The notes: generated from the sequence alone by a model not told the origin. Positions 1 through 9,324 are shown, numbered from the stretch's first letter. The stretch: 64,000 nt of DNA from DATFRY01 sp963764695 (GCA_963764695.1 CAVXTW010000001.1:1240001-1304000); one strand, 5' to 3'. Program-made: numbers and translations.

Positions 1-118
1 TCCATGCCGGCGTCCAGGTCTTCAGCGAGAGCGAGCTCGACGCGGCCGACCGGGCCCTCGCCGTCCTGGAGGCCGCGGCCGGTCGCTGACAGCTGTCGCT
101 CGCATGGCGCGGACCAGC

Positions 119-1013
119 TCATCGGCCGCGCGGCCGTCGTCCCTGCAGGAGCGGCCGCTCGCGCAGGAGCGCCTTGGCGACGAACTCCTGGAAGGCGTGA
201 ATGCGCGCGGTCCTGGCCAGGTCGGCGTGCGTCAGCACCCACAACGTCGTCGCCATCTCGTCGATGGGCGCGCGGTGGCGCACCAGGCGCGCATCGAGAT
301 CGCCCAGGTAGCAGGGTAGAGCGGCGAGCCCGGCCCCGGCCGCGGCGATCTCGCTCATGGCGAGGAACGAGTCGAACTCGGCATGCAATCGCTTCGTCCG
401 GGATCGCGCGCCGCATCCAGCGCGCCACGCTGGTGGCGGCCAGCGTCTCGTCCGGTGCGACCCAGGTGTGCCCGGTCAGCTCCGCGGCGCGATGCGCCGA
501 GATGTATGCGGAGGAGCCGTAGATGGCGAACGCCACCGGCGAGATGCGGCGGCCGACCAGGTGGTCGGGCGGATCGATCGCCGGGCGAATCGCGACATCC
601 GCCTGCCGCCGGGTCAGATCGATCATCGCGTTCGAGATCGCGACCTCCAGCGCGATGCCCGGATTCTCCGCCCGGAACGCGGCCAGCGGGGCGGCGAGCA
701 GGGGGCCCAGGAGCGTGTCGGTGGTCGTGATCCGCAGCGTGCCCTCGAGCCGCAGATCCTGGCCGGCCAGCTTGCGCTCGAGCGAGACGAGCGTGTCCTC
801 CACCCCGCGCGCCGCCGACAGGAGCTCGTCGCCGGCAGCGGTCACCGCGTAGCCGGTGGGCAGGCGCTCGAACAGCCGCACCCCCTGGTTGCGCTCGAGC
901 GAGGCGATCCGGCGCAGGACGGTGGTGCGGTCAACGTGAAGGGCGCGCGCGGCCGCGGCCAGCGATCCACCGTCGGCCAGCGCGAGGACATAGCGCAGGT
1001 CGTCCCACTCCAT
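119..1013 (-). pseudogene. LysR-family transcriptional regulator, frameshifted
   Basis: Translation from the ATG at 1013 gives a classic LysR N-terminus (MEWDDLRYVLALADGGSL, then an HTH with RTTVLRRIASLE) and continues as a substrate-binding domain to about position 390. There the frame is lost. The family-like sequence resumes in another frame as HAEFDSFLAMSEIAAAGAG and ends at 119. One missing base near 386-392 would restore a protein of about 298 residues. It is divergent from the SMR remnant and azoreductase genes, so by the usual LysR arrangement it probably controls them. It may be a sequencing error rather than a dead gene. Confidence 0.75.
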
Positions 1014-1142
1014 GCGGCGGCGCCGCTCCGCTCGTCTGCTCACGCCATCCTCGCTGCATCGATGCACACCGGGCGTGCGCGTTCGCCGCGTTGTCGAAAC
1101 CAGCCCCGCGCTGGATCGTGAAGGGCAGCAAGGGAGGCCGAC

Positions 1143-1277
1143 ATGGCACGGATCATCCTCATCGCCGCGGGAGTCGTCGAGATCGTCATGGCACTGGGTC
1201 TGAAGTATGCCGAGGGATGGACCCGGCCGTGGACGAGCGCGCCGGGTAACGCCGCGGCGCTGGAGGTCCGGTCGTGA
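1143..1277 (+). pseudogene. Truncated SMR (SugE-like) multidrug efflux protein
   Basis: This 44-codon frame begins MARIILIAAGVVEIVMALGL and continues KYAEGWTRPW, the first transmembrane helix and following loop of small multidrug resistance proteins of the SugE type. A normal family member has about 105 residues and four helices. Here the similarity stops after residue 32 and the frame closes at TGA. That stop overlaps the GTG start of the next gene (GTGA), which suggests translational coupling. It is best read as an internal deletion remnant that now acts as a short leader for the azoreductase; a functional one-helix peptide is less likely. Confidence 0.55.
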
Positions 1278-1906
1278 GGGACGCGAGCCGGCTGCTCTAC
1301 ATCGAAGCGTCACCTCTCAAGGCGCGATCGCACTCGATCGGGGTCGCCCGGGCATTCCTCGACGCGTATCGCGCGGCCCGTCCGGGCGACACGATCGACG
1401 AGATCGATCTGTGGGCGGCGCCCCTTCCCCCGTTCGACGGTGAGACAATCGAGGCGAAGTTCGCCGTCCTGCGGCGGCAGCAGCTCGCGCCGGCGCAGAT
1501 GGCGCGCTGGGAGGCGGTGCGGGCGGTCTCGCGGCGCTTCAACGCGGCGGACAGGTACGTCTTCAGCGTCCCGATGTGGAACTTCAGCATCCCGTACCCG
1601 CTCAAGCACTACATCGATGTGGTGACCCTGGTCGGCGAGAACTGGACCTGGTCGAGGGAGACCGGCTACGGCACGGTGTTTTCCGGCAAGAAGGCGCTGC
1701 TCGTGTGCGCGAGCGCCAACGAGTACACGGGCGAGGCCGCCGACTCTGACTTCCAGAAGCCGTACCTGCGCCGGTGGCTGCGCTTCATCGGGATCACCGA
1801 CGTGCGCGAGATCGGCATCGCCCCCACGCTGGCCGACCCCGCGTCCGTGGCCCGGACGAATGCGCTCGCCAGGGCAGAGGCGGCCCGACTGGCGCCGCTC
1901 TTCTGA
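1274..1906 (+). CDS. azoR: FMN-dependent NADH-azoreductase (flavodoxin-like fold)
   Basis: The 210-residue protein matches the AzoR/acyl-carrier-protein-phosphodiesterase family in length and layout. The N-terminal strand and phosphate-binding loop LYIEASPLKARSHSI lies at residues 8-22. The flavin-contact motif PMWNFSIPYPLKHYID lies at about 100-115. The family reduces azo and quinone compounds with NADH using bound FMN in the cytoplasm. The GTG start overlaps the stop of the truncated SMR gene. The divergent LysR gene is the likely regulator. Confidence 0.88.
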   Translation: MRDASRLLYIEASPLKARSHSIGVARAFLDAYRAARPGDTIDEIDLWAAPLPPFDGETIEAKFAVLRRQQLAPAQMARWEAVRAVSRRFNAADRYVFSVPMWNFSIPYPLKHYIDVVTLVGENWTWSRETGYGTVFSGKKALLVCASANEYTGEAADSDFQKPYLRRWLRFIGITDVREIGIAPTLADPASVARTNALARAEAARLAPLF

Positions 1907-1931
1907 GAGCGATGAGGTAGCATCTCGAGCG

Positions 1932-3845
1932 GTGTCCGACCACCTTTCGAGTCCGGTCGCGAGCGGCAGCCACCATCCGACCGGCTCGCCGGCGGCGCTT
2001 GCCCTGGGTGCGCTCGGCGTCGTGTTCGGCGACATCGGGACCAGCCCGCTTTACGCGCTCAAGGAGTGCCTCAGCGGTCCGCACGGGTTCGGCGCGGCGC
2101 CCCAGACCGTGCTCGGCGTGCTGTCGCTCATCTTCTGGGCGATCACGCTGGTCGTGACGGTGAAGTACCTCGGCTTCATCATGCGCGCCGACAACCGCGG
2201 CGAGGGCGGCATCTTCGCGCTGCTCGCGCTCGTACCCGAGAAGGTCCGGCACCCGGGCCGGCGGCAGATCGGCTGGCTGGCGATCGTCGCGCTGCTGGGC
2301 GCCGCGCTGCTCTACGGCGACGGTGTCATCACGCCGGCCATCTCGGTGCTGAGCGCGGTCGAGGGGCTTGAGGTCTTCACGCCCGCGCTGCACCGGGCGG
2401 TGGTTCCCATCACCTGCGCCATCCTGGTCGGGCTCTTTCTCATGCAGCGGCGCGGCACCGCGGTCGTCGGTCGCGTGTTCGGACCGGTCATGGTGGTCTG
2501 GTTCGTCGTCCTCGCCGTGCTCGGCGTCATCCACATCTCGCGCGCGCCCGAGGTGCTGGCGGCGCTCTCGCCTCACCACGCGGTCAACTTCTTCCGCGCT
2601 CACAGCTGGCACGGCATCATCGTGCTCGGCGCCGTCGTCCTCGCCGTCACCGGCGGCGAGGCGCTGTATGCCGACATGGGCCACTTTGGCCGCCGGGCCA
2701 TCCGCACCGCGTGGCTGGGCCTCGCCATGCCGGCCTTGATCCTGTGCTACTTCGGCCAGGGCGCGCTGCTGCTGCGCAACCCGGCGGCCGCCAGCAATCC
2801 GTTCTACGCGCTGGTGCCGTCCGGGCCGCTGGCGATCGGCCTGGTCATCCTCGCCACCTTCGCGACCATCATCGCGTCGCAGGCGCTGATCTCGGGCGCG
2901 TTCTCGCTCACCCACCAGGCGGTCCAGCTCGGCTACCTGCCGCGCGTCACCATCAGGCACACCTCGCACACCGCGGTCGGACAGATCTACGTGCCGGAGG
3001 TGAACTGGATGCTCGCGCTCGGCTGCATCGCGATGGTCCTCGCCTTCCAGCGCTCGAGCGGGCTGGCGGCGGCTTACGGCATCGCGGTCACCGGCACGAT
3101 GGGGATCACGTCGATCGTCTACTACTATGTGATCCGCCACCGCTGGAAGTGGTCGGCCTGGGTCGCGGTCCCGCTGGTGGTCGGCTTTCTCGCCCTCGAC
3201 CTGCCGTTCTTCGGCGCGAACCTGCTCAAGGTGCTGCACGGCGGCTGGGTGCCGCTGGTCATCGGCGCCGGCCTGCTCGCGATCATGATGATCTGGAAGC
3301 GCGGCCGGGTCATCCTGGCCGAGTATCAGGCGCGCGCGCCGGCGCTGTCGGCGTTTCCGGCCATCGTCGAGCGACGGCTGGTCGCGCGCGTGCCGGGCTG
3401 CGCGATCTTCCTGGTCAGTCAATCGACCAGCGTGCCGCCGATCCTGCTCCATCACGTGGCGCGCATCCGGGTGCTGCACGAGACGGTCGTGCTCCTCACG
3501 CTGGTCACCGATCGGGTGCCGTACATCGAGGAGGAGGAGCGCTGCGAGGTCGCCGATCTGACGGACGGGTACTTCCAGATCGTCGCCCACTACGGCTTCA
3601 TGGAGAAGGCGGACGTGCCGGCGCTGCTGACCCATGCGATCGAGCACCACGGGCTGCCGCTCGACCTGACCCGCACGACCTACTACCTCCAGCGCGAGAC
3701 CTACCTGGCGACCGACCTCGGCCACATGGGCCGCATCACCGAGACGGTCTACGCGTTCCTGGCGCGCAACGCGCGGGACGCGGCGCAGCACATGAACGTC
3801 CCGCCCAAGCAGGTGGTCGAGCTCGGCACGCAGATCGATCTATGA
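1932..3845 (+). CDS. kup: Low-affinity potassium uptake protein Kup
   Basis: Starting at GTG 1932 the protein has about 637 residues, close to the E. coli Kup length. It opens with the family signature LGALGVVFGDIGTSPLYALK, followed by about a dozen hydrophobic helices and a hydrophilic C-terminal cytosolic domain. The conserved segments YGDGVITPAISVLSAVEGL and YADMGHFG are present. It imports K+ with protons across the inner membrane. A longer frame opens at 1860 but would overlap the azoreductase, so 1932 is preferred. The stop is 10 bp from the 3' end of the convergent MFS gene. Confidence 0.95.
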   Translation: MSDHLSSPVASGSHHPTGSPAALALGALGVVFGDIGTSPLYALKECLSGPHGFGAAPQTVLGVLSLIFWAITLVVTVKYLGFIMRADNRGEGGIFALLALVPEKVRHPGRRQIGWLAIVALLGAALLYGDGVITPAISVLSAVEGLEVFTPALHRAVVPITCAILVGLFLMQRRGTAVVGRVFGPVMVVWFVVLAVLGVIHISRAPEVLAALSPHHAVNFFRAHSWHGIIVLGAVVLAVTGGEALYADMGHFGRRAIRTAWLGLAMPALILCYFGQGALLLRNPAAASNPFYALVPSGPLAIGLVILATFATIIASQALISGAFSLTHQAVQLGYLPRVTIRHTSHTAVGQIYVPEVNWMLALGCIAMVLAFQRSSGLAAAYGIAVTGTMGITSIVYYYVIRHRWKWSAWVAVPLVVGFLALDLPFFGANLLKVLHGGWVPLVIGAGLLAIMMIWKRGRVILAEYQARAPALSAFPAIVERRLVARVPGCAIFLVSQSTSVPPILLHHVARIRVLHETVVLLTLVTDRVPYIEEEERCEVADLTDGYFQIVAHYGFMEKADVPALLTHAIEHHGLPLDLTRTTYYLQRETYLATDLGHMGRITETVYAFLARNARDAAQHMNVPPKQVVELGTQIDL

Positions 3846-3854
3846 GCCGCCGCG

Positions 3855-4913
3855 TCAGGGGTTCGGCGGCCCGGCTCGCGCATCGCGCCGGCGGCGATGG
3901 CCGCGGTGGCGCAGGTCAGGACCGGGGATGATGAACGCGGCGCCGACGATCGAGCCGAGGTAGCCGCTCGTCACCGCGACGCCGAGCGCGGTCCGGCCCG
4001 GCGCCAGCACCACCTGACCGGCGGCGCGGAAGGCGAGCGGGACGACCGGCCCGATGCCGACGCCGAGGATGACGAAGCCGACCAGCGACGCCGCGGTGCC
4101 GCCGACCAGCAGCGCGGCGGCCAGCGCGACTGCACCGGCGCCGGCGCCGACCCGGGCGATGAGCGCGGGATCGAACCGGCTCGACAGTCGGTCGCCGGCG
4201 AAGCGCGACGCCGCCATCCCGCCCGAGAAGGCGACCACCGCGAATCCGGCGGTGCCGGCGTCGACCCGCACCGCCTCGCGCAGGTACACCGCGCTCCACT
4301 CGATGGCGACGCCCTCGGTGAGAAAGCACGCGCCGCTGACCAGGCACAAGAGCACCGCGCGACGGAGCGGCGAGCAATCGTCCGGTGCCGGCGCCGTGCC
4401 GTCGTCGATCTGTCCGGCGCTGTGCGGCGACGGCAGCCAGCGCAGCGGCGCCGCGCTGGCCGCGACGAGCAGCGCGGCCACGGCGGGCAGGTGCACGCCG
4501 ACCGGCACACCGGCGTGGATGCCGATGGTGGCCAGGCCCGCGCCGGCCAGCACCGACGCGCTCCACGTGCCGTGCATGGCCGACATCAGGCGGCGTCCGT
4601 GGCGGCGCTCGACCTCGGCCGCCTCGCCGTTCATCGCCACATCGAGGACTCCGCCGGCCAGGCCGAACACGGCGAAGATTGCCGCGAGCGCCGGCAGATC
4701 GGCGGCCAGCGGCAACAGCGCCAGCCCGCCGGCCATGACCGGCACGCCGCAGCGGACCACGGCGCGTCCACCGGCGCGGCGCACTGCGGGGCCGGCCAGG
4801 CGCGTGCCGACGACCAGACCGACGGCCATGCCGGCCAGCGCCAGGCCGAGGCCGGAGGAGTCGAGGCGGCACTGCGAGGAGAGAGCTTGGCCGGGCCCTG
4901 CGGCGGCCGCCAC
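3855..4913 (-). pseudogene. MFS transporter, 5'-truncated and 3'-frameshifted
   Basis: The frame encodes MFS helices 2 onward, with motif A-like LVVGTRLAGPAVRRAGGR and AMNGEAAEVERRHGR. The first helix is missing. Upstream in frame there is only VPHVAAAAG, a family-like loop, preceded by a stop near 4944. At the 3' end the last helix is lost after GSIVGAAFII. In another frame the DNA encodes VLTCATAAIAAGAMREPGR, a good final helix, so an indel is likely at the GGGG run near 3923. It may be real decay plus one error, or two errors. Substrate unknown. Confidence 0.6.
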
Positions 4914-4948
4914 GTGGGGGACGCAGCGGCGGTGCTGGACGGGTTAGG

Positions 4949-6397
4949 ATGGCGGACATGGGCGCCGTTCGTTCAGGATCCCTCGCTCTCGCCGTCCTGA
5001 TCGTGGGCGGCTCGCTCGTGCCCTGGGTTGTCGCTCCGGCGGCCGGGCAGGGCCGCGGTCGCGTCAACTTCGACGCCGCCGCGCGCCGGGCGCGATCGCT
5101 GCTCGGCGATCTGGTCGCTGCCGACACCACCAATCCGCCCGGCAACGAGACCCGCGCGGTGCGCCTCGGCGCGGCCCAGCTGCGTCAGGCCGGCATCCGC
5201 CACGAGGTCAGCGAGTTCGAGAAGGGCCGCGGCAACCTGGTGGCGCGGATCAAGGGAGACGGCTCGGCGCGGCCGCTGCTCATCCTGGCTCACATCGATG
5301 TGGTGGGCGCGCGCGGCCAGGCCTGGTCAACCGACCCGCACCGGATGATCGAGAAGGACGGCCATCTGATCGGCCGCGGCGTCAGCGACGATCTCGGCAT
5401 GGCGGCGGTGGCGCTCGAGGTGATGCGCCTGCTCGCGCAGAACCGGGTGCCGCTGCGGCGCGACGTCATCCTGGCCTGGACCGGCGACGAGGAGTCGGGC
5501 GGCAAGGGCATCCGCTGGCTGATCCAGCACAAGCGCTCGTCGATCGACGCCGAGCTGGCCATCAACGAGGGCGGCGGCATCGTGCTCGACGACAGCGGCA
5601 GGCCAAAGCTCGTTGCACTGCAGATGGCGGAGAAGACGTACCAGGATTTCGAGATCAGCGCGCGCGGCCCGACCGGCCACTCGTCGGTGCCGCTCGACGA
5701 CAACGCGATCTACCGCCTGTCGCGCGCGCTCGGCCGGCTGGGCAAGCACCGCTTCCCGGCGCGCCTGTTGCCGGTCACGCGCGCGTTCCTCGCCGGTCGG
5801 GCGGACCGCGAGCCGCCGGCGCTGGCGCGCGCCATGCGAGCCCTGGCCAGCGCGCGCGGCCGCCTGCCCGCCGGGGCACTCGCCACCGTCGAGGCCGATC
5901 CGATCGTGCGCGCCAACCTGCGCACCACCTGCGTGACCACGCTGGTGTCGGGCGGCACGCGCGAGAACGCGCTGCCGGCCGATGCGCGCGCCAACGTCAA
6001 CTGCCGCATCCTGCCGGACGAGACCTCCGACGACGTGCGCCGCCAGCTGGTGCAGGTCATCGACGACCCGCAGCTGCGCGTGCGCGCGCTCGAGGACTTC
6101 AGCCGCGCCGACCCGTCCCCGCTCGAGGGGCCCGGCCCGGCCGCCATCCGCAAGATCATCGGCGAGATGTACCCGGGGATCCCGGTCATCCCGGCGATGG
6201 GCCGCGGCGCCACCGACTCGCGCCACCTGCGCGCCATCGGCATCGCCTCGTACGGCCTGGTGCCCATGCCCAACACCGAGGCCAACGCCCGCCGAGCCCA
6301 CGGCATCGACGAGCGCATCCCGGCCACCAGCCTGCGCAGCGGCGTCGAGCTCCTGTACCGGCTGGTGATAGAGCTGGCCGCGCGCCCCGCCCGGTAG
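4949..6397 (+). CDS. Secreted M20-family metallopeptidase
   Basis: A hydrophobic N-terminal segment (residues 9-33, ending near APAAGQG) looks like a Sec signal peptide, so the enzyme is probably exported. Zn-binding and catalytic motifs of M20/M28 exopeptidases are in order: AHIDVVG (H115, D117), RGVSDDLG (D near 147), GDEESGGKG (general base E181/E182), INEGGG (E207) and a C-terminal RRAHGIDE His. An inserted dimerisation domain separates them (FEISARGPTGHSS). The 482-residue length fits the carboxypeptidase-like M20 group. ATG 4958 is an alternative start. Substrate (peptide or acylated amino acid) unknown. Confidence 0.9.
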   Translation: MADMGAVRSGSLALAVLIVGGSLVPWVVAPAAGQGRGRVNFDAAARRARSLLGDLVAADTTNPPGNETRAVRLGAAQLRQAGIRHEVSEFEKGRGNLVARIKGDGSARPLLILAHIDVVGARGQAWSTDPHRMIEKDGHLIGRGVSDDLGMAAVALEVMRLLAQNRVPLRRDVILAWTGDEESGGKGIRWLIQHKRSSIDAELAINEGGGIVLDDSGRPKLVALQMAEKTYQDFEISARGPTGHSSVPLDDNAIYRLSRALGRLGKHRFPARLLPVTRAFLAGRADREPPALARAMRALASARGRLPAGALATVEADPIVRANLRTTCVTTLVSGGTRENALPADARANVNCRILPDETSDDVRRQLVQVIDDPQLRVRALEDFSRADPSPLEGPGPAAIRKIIGEMYPGIPVIPAMGRGATDSRHLRAIGIASYGLVPMPNTEANARRAHGIDERIPATSLRSGVELLYRLVIELAARPAR

Positions 6398-6435
6398 CAC
6401 CGAGGCGCCGCCGATGTTCCGCCCGTGAGCGCGGA

Positions 6436-7188
6436 CTACTCGCAGCCGCCGCCGCTGCAGCTCTTCTTGCAGTTGCGCGCGCCCGCGCAGTCCTGACGGC
6501 AGCCGCCGCCGGCGCAGCTGAGCTCGCAGCCGACGGCCCCGGCGTGGCATGTCTGGGTGCAGCCCTGACCGGAGCAGCTGAAGTCGCAGCTCGCGCCCGC
6601 GGCGCAGGTCTGCTCGCACGAGCCGCCGGCGCAGCTGAACTTGCAGCTGCCCTTGTCGCCGCACTTGAAATTGCATCGGCCGCCGGAGCAGGACGCGTCG
6701 CAGTCGCCGCGCCCGGCGCACTTGTGCTTGCAGCCGCCGCCGAGGCACTTGACCTGCCCGCCACCCTTCGCGGCCACGACCCTGTCGCCGCCGGCCGCGA
6801 CCCGAACGTCGCCCGCGATGATCCCGTCGGCCGACACCTGGACGTCGCCGACCTTGACACCGGCGGCGTTCACCACGGCGTCGCCGGCCCGGACCTCGTC
6901 GGCCGTCACCACGGCGTCGCCGGCCCGGACCTCATCGGCCGTCACCTCGGCGTCGCCGGCCCGGACGCTGTCCGCGCCGACCACCACACCGTCGGCCTCG
7001 ACGGTGGCGCCGGCGGGCTTGACCGCGACGGCGGCGCCACCGCCGCCAGGCTCGGCTCCTCCGGCCGGGGCGGCGGGTGCCGCCGTCGCGGCAGGGGCAT
7101 TGACGGCAGCGTCGGAGCCCTTCTTCTCACAGGCCCCGAGGGCGGCGGTCACGACCAGACAGGTGATGGCGGCGGCAAACTTGAACAT
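6436..7188 (-). CDS. Lipoprotein with 12-residue repeats and a Cys-rich repeat domain
   Basis: The ATG at 7188 (GTGGAG upstream) starts a lipoprotein signal peptide ending in the lipobox LGAC. After an Ala/Pro/Gly-rich linker come about five 12-residue repeats of the form VxADxVxAGDxx (DNA about 6795-7000), a periodicity typical of short beta-solenoids. The C-terminal 100 residues contain 22 cysteines alternating as C-x3-C and C-x4/5-C with GG turns. No catalytic motif is visible. It is probably anchored in the outer or inner membrane and disulfide-bonded in the periplasm or outside. Function unknown. Confidence 0.8.
   Translation of the reverse strand: MFKFAAAITCLVVTAALGACEKKGSDAAVNAPAATAAPAAPAGGAEPGGGGAAVAVKPAGATVEADGVVVGADSVRAGDAEVTADEVRAGDAVVTADEVRAGDAVVNAAGVKVGDVQVSADGIIAGDVRVAAGGDRVVAAKGGGQVKCLGGGCKHKCAGRGDCDASCSGGRCNFKCGDKGSCKFSCAGGSCEQTCAAGASCDFSCSGQGCTQTCHAGAVGCELSCAGGGCRQDCAGARNCKKSCSGGGCE
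6795..7000 (-). repeat. In-frame 36-bp tandem repeats in the lipoprotein gene
   Basis: Three near-identical 36-bp units lie between about 6878 and 6970, each containing GTCGCCGGCCCGGACCTC on the + strand. More diverged units lie on both sides. Each unit encodes 12 residues (VTADEVRAGDAV), so copy-number change would keep the frame. The near identity of the central units suggests recent expansion. Confidence 0.75.
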
Positions 7189-7287
7189 GTCCACTCCACT
7201 GAGGGCATCGCGTCGAACAGACCGCATCTCGACCAAGCACGGCGCGTGCCCGCGGACTGTCTCGCGCGATCGCGGGCCTGGCCTCCT

Positions 7288-7334
7288 CTGGACGGTAAGC
7301 CCGGACGTGGCCGACCGTCCAGTGAACCGTCCAG
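7288..7334. promoter_or_regulatory. Candidate operator: three copies of a 9-bp site
   Basis: CTGGACGGT at 7288-7296 is the exact reverse complement of ACCGTCCAG, which occurs at 7314-7322 and again at 7326-7334 (12-bp spacing between the direct copies). The cluster lies 56-102 bp before the MFS start at 7390 and about 100 bp upstream of the divergent lipoprotein start at 7188. The arrangement fits binding of a dimeric regulator controlling one or both genes. The regulator is unknown. Confidence 0.5.
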
Positions 7335-7389
7335 GCGTCGCGCGAAGCCGGAGCTGGGTGGGGCAGGGCGCGCGTGCTAGCGTCCTGCG

Positions 7390-8577
7390 ATGAACCGGTC
7401 CGGCACGGCCGCGCGTCGGACCGGACTCCTCGTCGGTCTCTCGTACGCCGCCTTTGTCAGCCTCGGCTTGCCGGACGGCCTGACCGGCGTCGCCTGGCCG
7501 TCCATCCGGCAGACCTTCGGCCTGTCGATCGACGCACTCGGCGCCATGCTGGTCCTGTTCACGGCCGGCTACCTGACCTCGAGCACGATGAGCGGCCGCC
7601 TGCTCGACCGCCTCGGCGTCGGCATGCTCCTGGTGCTGAGCTGCGCCTCCACCGCCGTCGCGCTCCTTGTCTATGGAGTTGCCCCGGCCTGGTGGCTCAT
7701 GGTCGGCTTTGCGCTCCTCTCCGGCCTGGGCGCCGGCGCCATCGACGCCGGCCTCAACACCTACGCGGCGGGCCACTTCGACGCCCGCACGGTCAACTGG
7801 CTGCACGCCAGCTTCGGAGTCGGGTCGGCCACCGGCCCCGTCATCATGACCAGCGTGCTCGCCTCCGGGCACTCCTGGCGGCTCGGCTACCTCATCGTCG
7901 GCTGCGCCCAGCTCGGCCTGGCAGCATGCTTCGCGCTCACCCGCGCCAGCTGGCTCGCCGGCCCAGCCGACGCCCGCCCGCCTCCGGTCCGCTCCGCGCC
8001 GGCCCGCGCCACCTTGCGACTCCCCGCCGCCTGGCTCGGCATCGCCCTCTTCTTCGTCTACACCGGTGTCGAGTTCAGCGCCGGACAGTGGATGTTCAGC
8101 TTCCTGACCGAGGCGCGCGGCGTATCCACGGCAGCGGCCGGGACCTGCGTCAGCATGTACTGGGGGAGCCTGACCGCGGGTCGCATCCTGTTCGGCATCA
8201 TCGCGCCGCGCGTGCCCCTCGAGCGCGCCCTGTTCCTGTGCATCCTCGCCATCGCACTCGGCGCCGCCCTGGTCTGGACCAATCTCGCCACCTGGACCAC
8301 CTTCGCCGGCTTCGCCCTCATGGGCCTGTGCCTGGCCCCCATCTTCCCATCACTCATCAGCACCACCCCGAACCGCATCCCCGCCGAGCACGTGCCCAAC
8401 ACCGTGGGCTTCCAGGTAGCCGCAGCCGCCCTCGGCGGCGGCGCCATGCCCGGCCTCGTCGGCCTCGCCGCCCAGCGCCTCAGCCTCGAAGTCCTCGGCC
8501 CCGCCCTCCTGTTCGGCACCCTGGCCCTCCTCGGTCTGTTCACCGCCCGCACCGCCACCGCACCCCGTCCCGCCTGA
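7390..8577 (+). CDS. MFS transporter
   Basis: The 395-residue protein has about 12 predicted hydrophobic helices with a short central loop near residue 200. It begins with a basic N-terminus and a first helix GLLVGLSYAAFVSLGLPDGL. Motif-A-like STMSGRLLDRLG lies between helices 2 and 3. The sequence resembles the FucP/YbjJ-like sugar or drug MFS group, but no substrate can be assigned. It sits behind the putative operator at 7288-7334. Confidence 0.85.
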   Translation: MNRSGTAARRTGLLVGLSYAAFVSLGLPDGLTGVAWPSIRQTFGLSIDALGAMLVLFTAGYLTSSTMSGRLLDRLGVGMLLVLSCASTAVALLVYGVAPAWWLMVGFALLSGLGAGAIDAGLNTYAAGHFDARTVNWLHASFGVGSATGPVIMTSVLASGHSWRLGYLIVGCAQLGLAACFALTRASWLAGPADARPPPVRSAPARATLRLPAAWLGIALFFVYTGVEFSAGQWMFSFLTEARGVSTAAAGTCVSMYWGSLTAGRILFGIIAPRVPLERALFLCILAIALGAALVWTNLATWTTFAGFALMGLCLAPIFPSLISTTPNRIPAEHVPNTVGFQVAAAALGGGAMPGLVGLAAQRLSLEVLGPALLFGTLALLGLFTARTATAPRPA

Positions 8578-8727
8578 GCCGCGCACCGGAGCGACCGGCC
8601 TCGCGGATGCAGCCTGCCATGAGCCCGGCGAACGAATGGCAAGCCTCGGCCGCGCGGTCCGCGGCCAGGCCTCGCCGGATTCTGTCGAGGGACATCCGCT
8701 TGTCGGTCAGGTCCGGGCTGCTCCGCC

Positions 8728-8944
8728 GATGTCCGCCGTATCGATGACGCCGGCCGATGCCGATGTCCGCCGTATCGATGACGCCGGCCGGTGGGTGCTG
8801 ATGTCCGCCGTATCGATGACGCCGGCCGGTGGGTGCCGATGTCCGCCGTATCGGTGACGCCGGCCGGTGGGGTGCCGATGTCCGCCGTATCGATGACGCC
8901 GCCGGTGGGGTGCCGATGTCCGCCGTATCGATGACCGCCGGCGC
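8728..8944. repeat. Six direct repeats of a REP-like unit
   Basis: The block ATGTCCGCCGTATCGATGAC recurs starting one base after 8728, 8762, 8800, 8838 (one A to G change), 8877 and 8915. The spacing is 34-39 bp. The spacer GCCGGCCGGTGGGTGCC is itself nearly conserved. The reverse complement (TCGATACGGCGGACATC) contains the core CGGCGGACAT found in the REP elements around the transposase at 9325-10155 and at 33.6-34.6 kb. All six copies point the same way. No convincing reading frame crosses them. Confidence 0.85.
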
Positions 8945-8962
8945 ACGACTCTGGGGCGGTCC

Positions 8963-8982
8963 GGTTGAATCGGCCGACATCG
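8963..8982 (+). repeat. REP-like element 3' of the transposase gene
   Basis: GGTTGAATCGGCCGACATCG matches the family consensus TTGAATCGGCGGACATCG with one substitution. It lies in opposite orientation to the six direct repeats just before it, so repeat 6 and this copy form a loose inverted pair. From here to 9324 no gene or further repeat is seen. Confidence 0.65.
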
Positions 8983-9324
8983 TAAGTAGGCCGAGTCTCG
9001 AGGAATGCTCCCACCCGAGCTCGTCGTCGTCGCGATGGCCGGGGCTCACCGGCGAGCTCTTGTCGTCGTGCGTGGAGCCTGCCGGGAGGGAGGTGTCGGG
9101 GGTGCCGGTTCGGGGCGGCGAGGAGCGGCTGTCCGTCAGATAGGTGACGCGCTGGTCGCACGCCCGGATTGCTCACGGGTCGGGGCCGAGCTCATGCGGT
9201 CTGGCCGCGGCAACTCCGCGAGCGCCGCCTACGGATCGAACACGGCAAGAGGCTCCGCCGGAGATCGAGCCGGGCGGACCTGCGTGGGCCGACTGCCGGC
9301 GTGTGGCCCCGCCTCAGCAAGGAC

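Noticed and set aside
1794..3791. 665-codon open frame on the minus strand over kup
   Set aside because: The peptide is Arg/His/Asp-rich with no domain. It is a by-product of high GC opposite the clear Kup gene.
4947..4962. GGCGGACATGG as another REP copy
   Set aside because: It lacks the TTGAA half and lies on the start codons of the M20 peptidase. It is most likely a chance match of 9 bases.
8728..8944. CRISPR array
   Set aside because: The spacers are nearly identical, units are about 34-39 bp in total with a 20-bp repeat, and no cas genes are near. The repeat is the REP-family motif.
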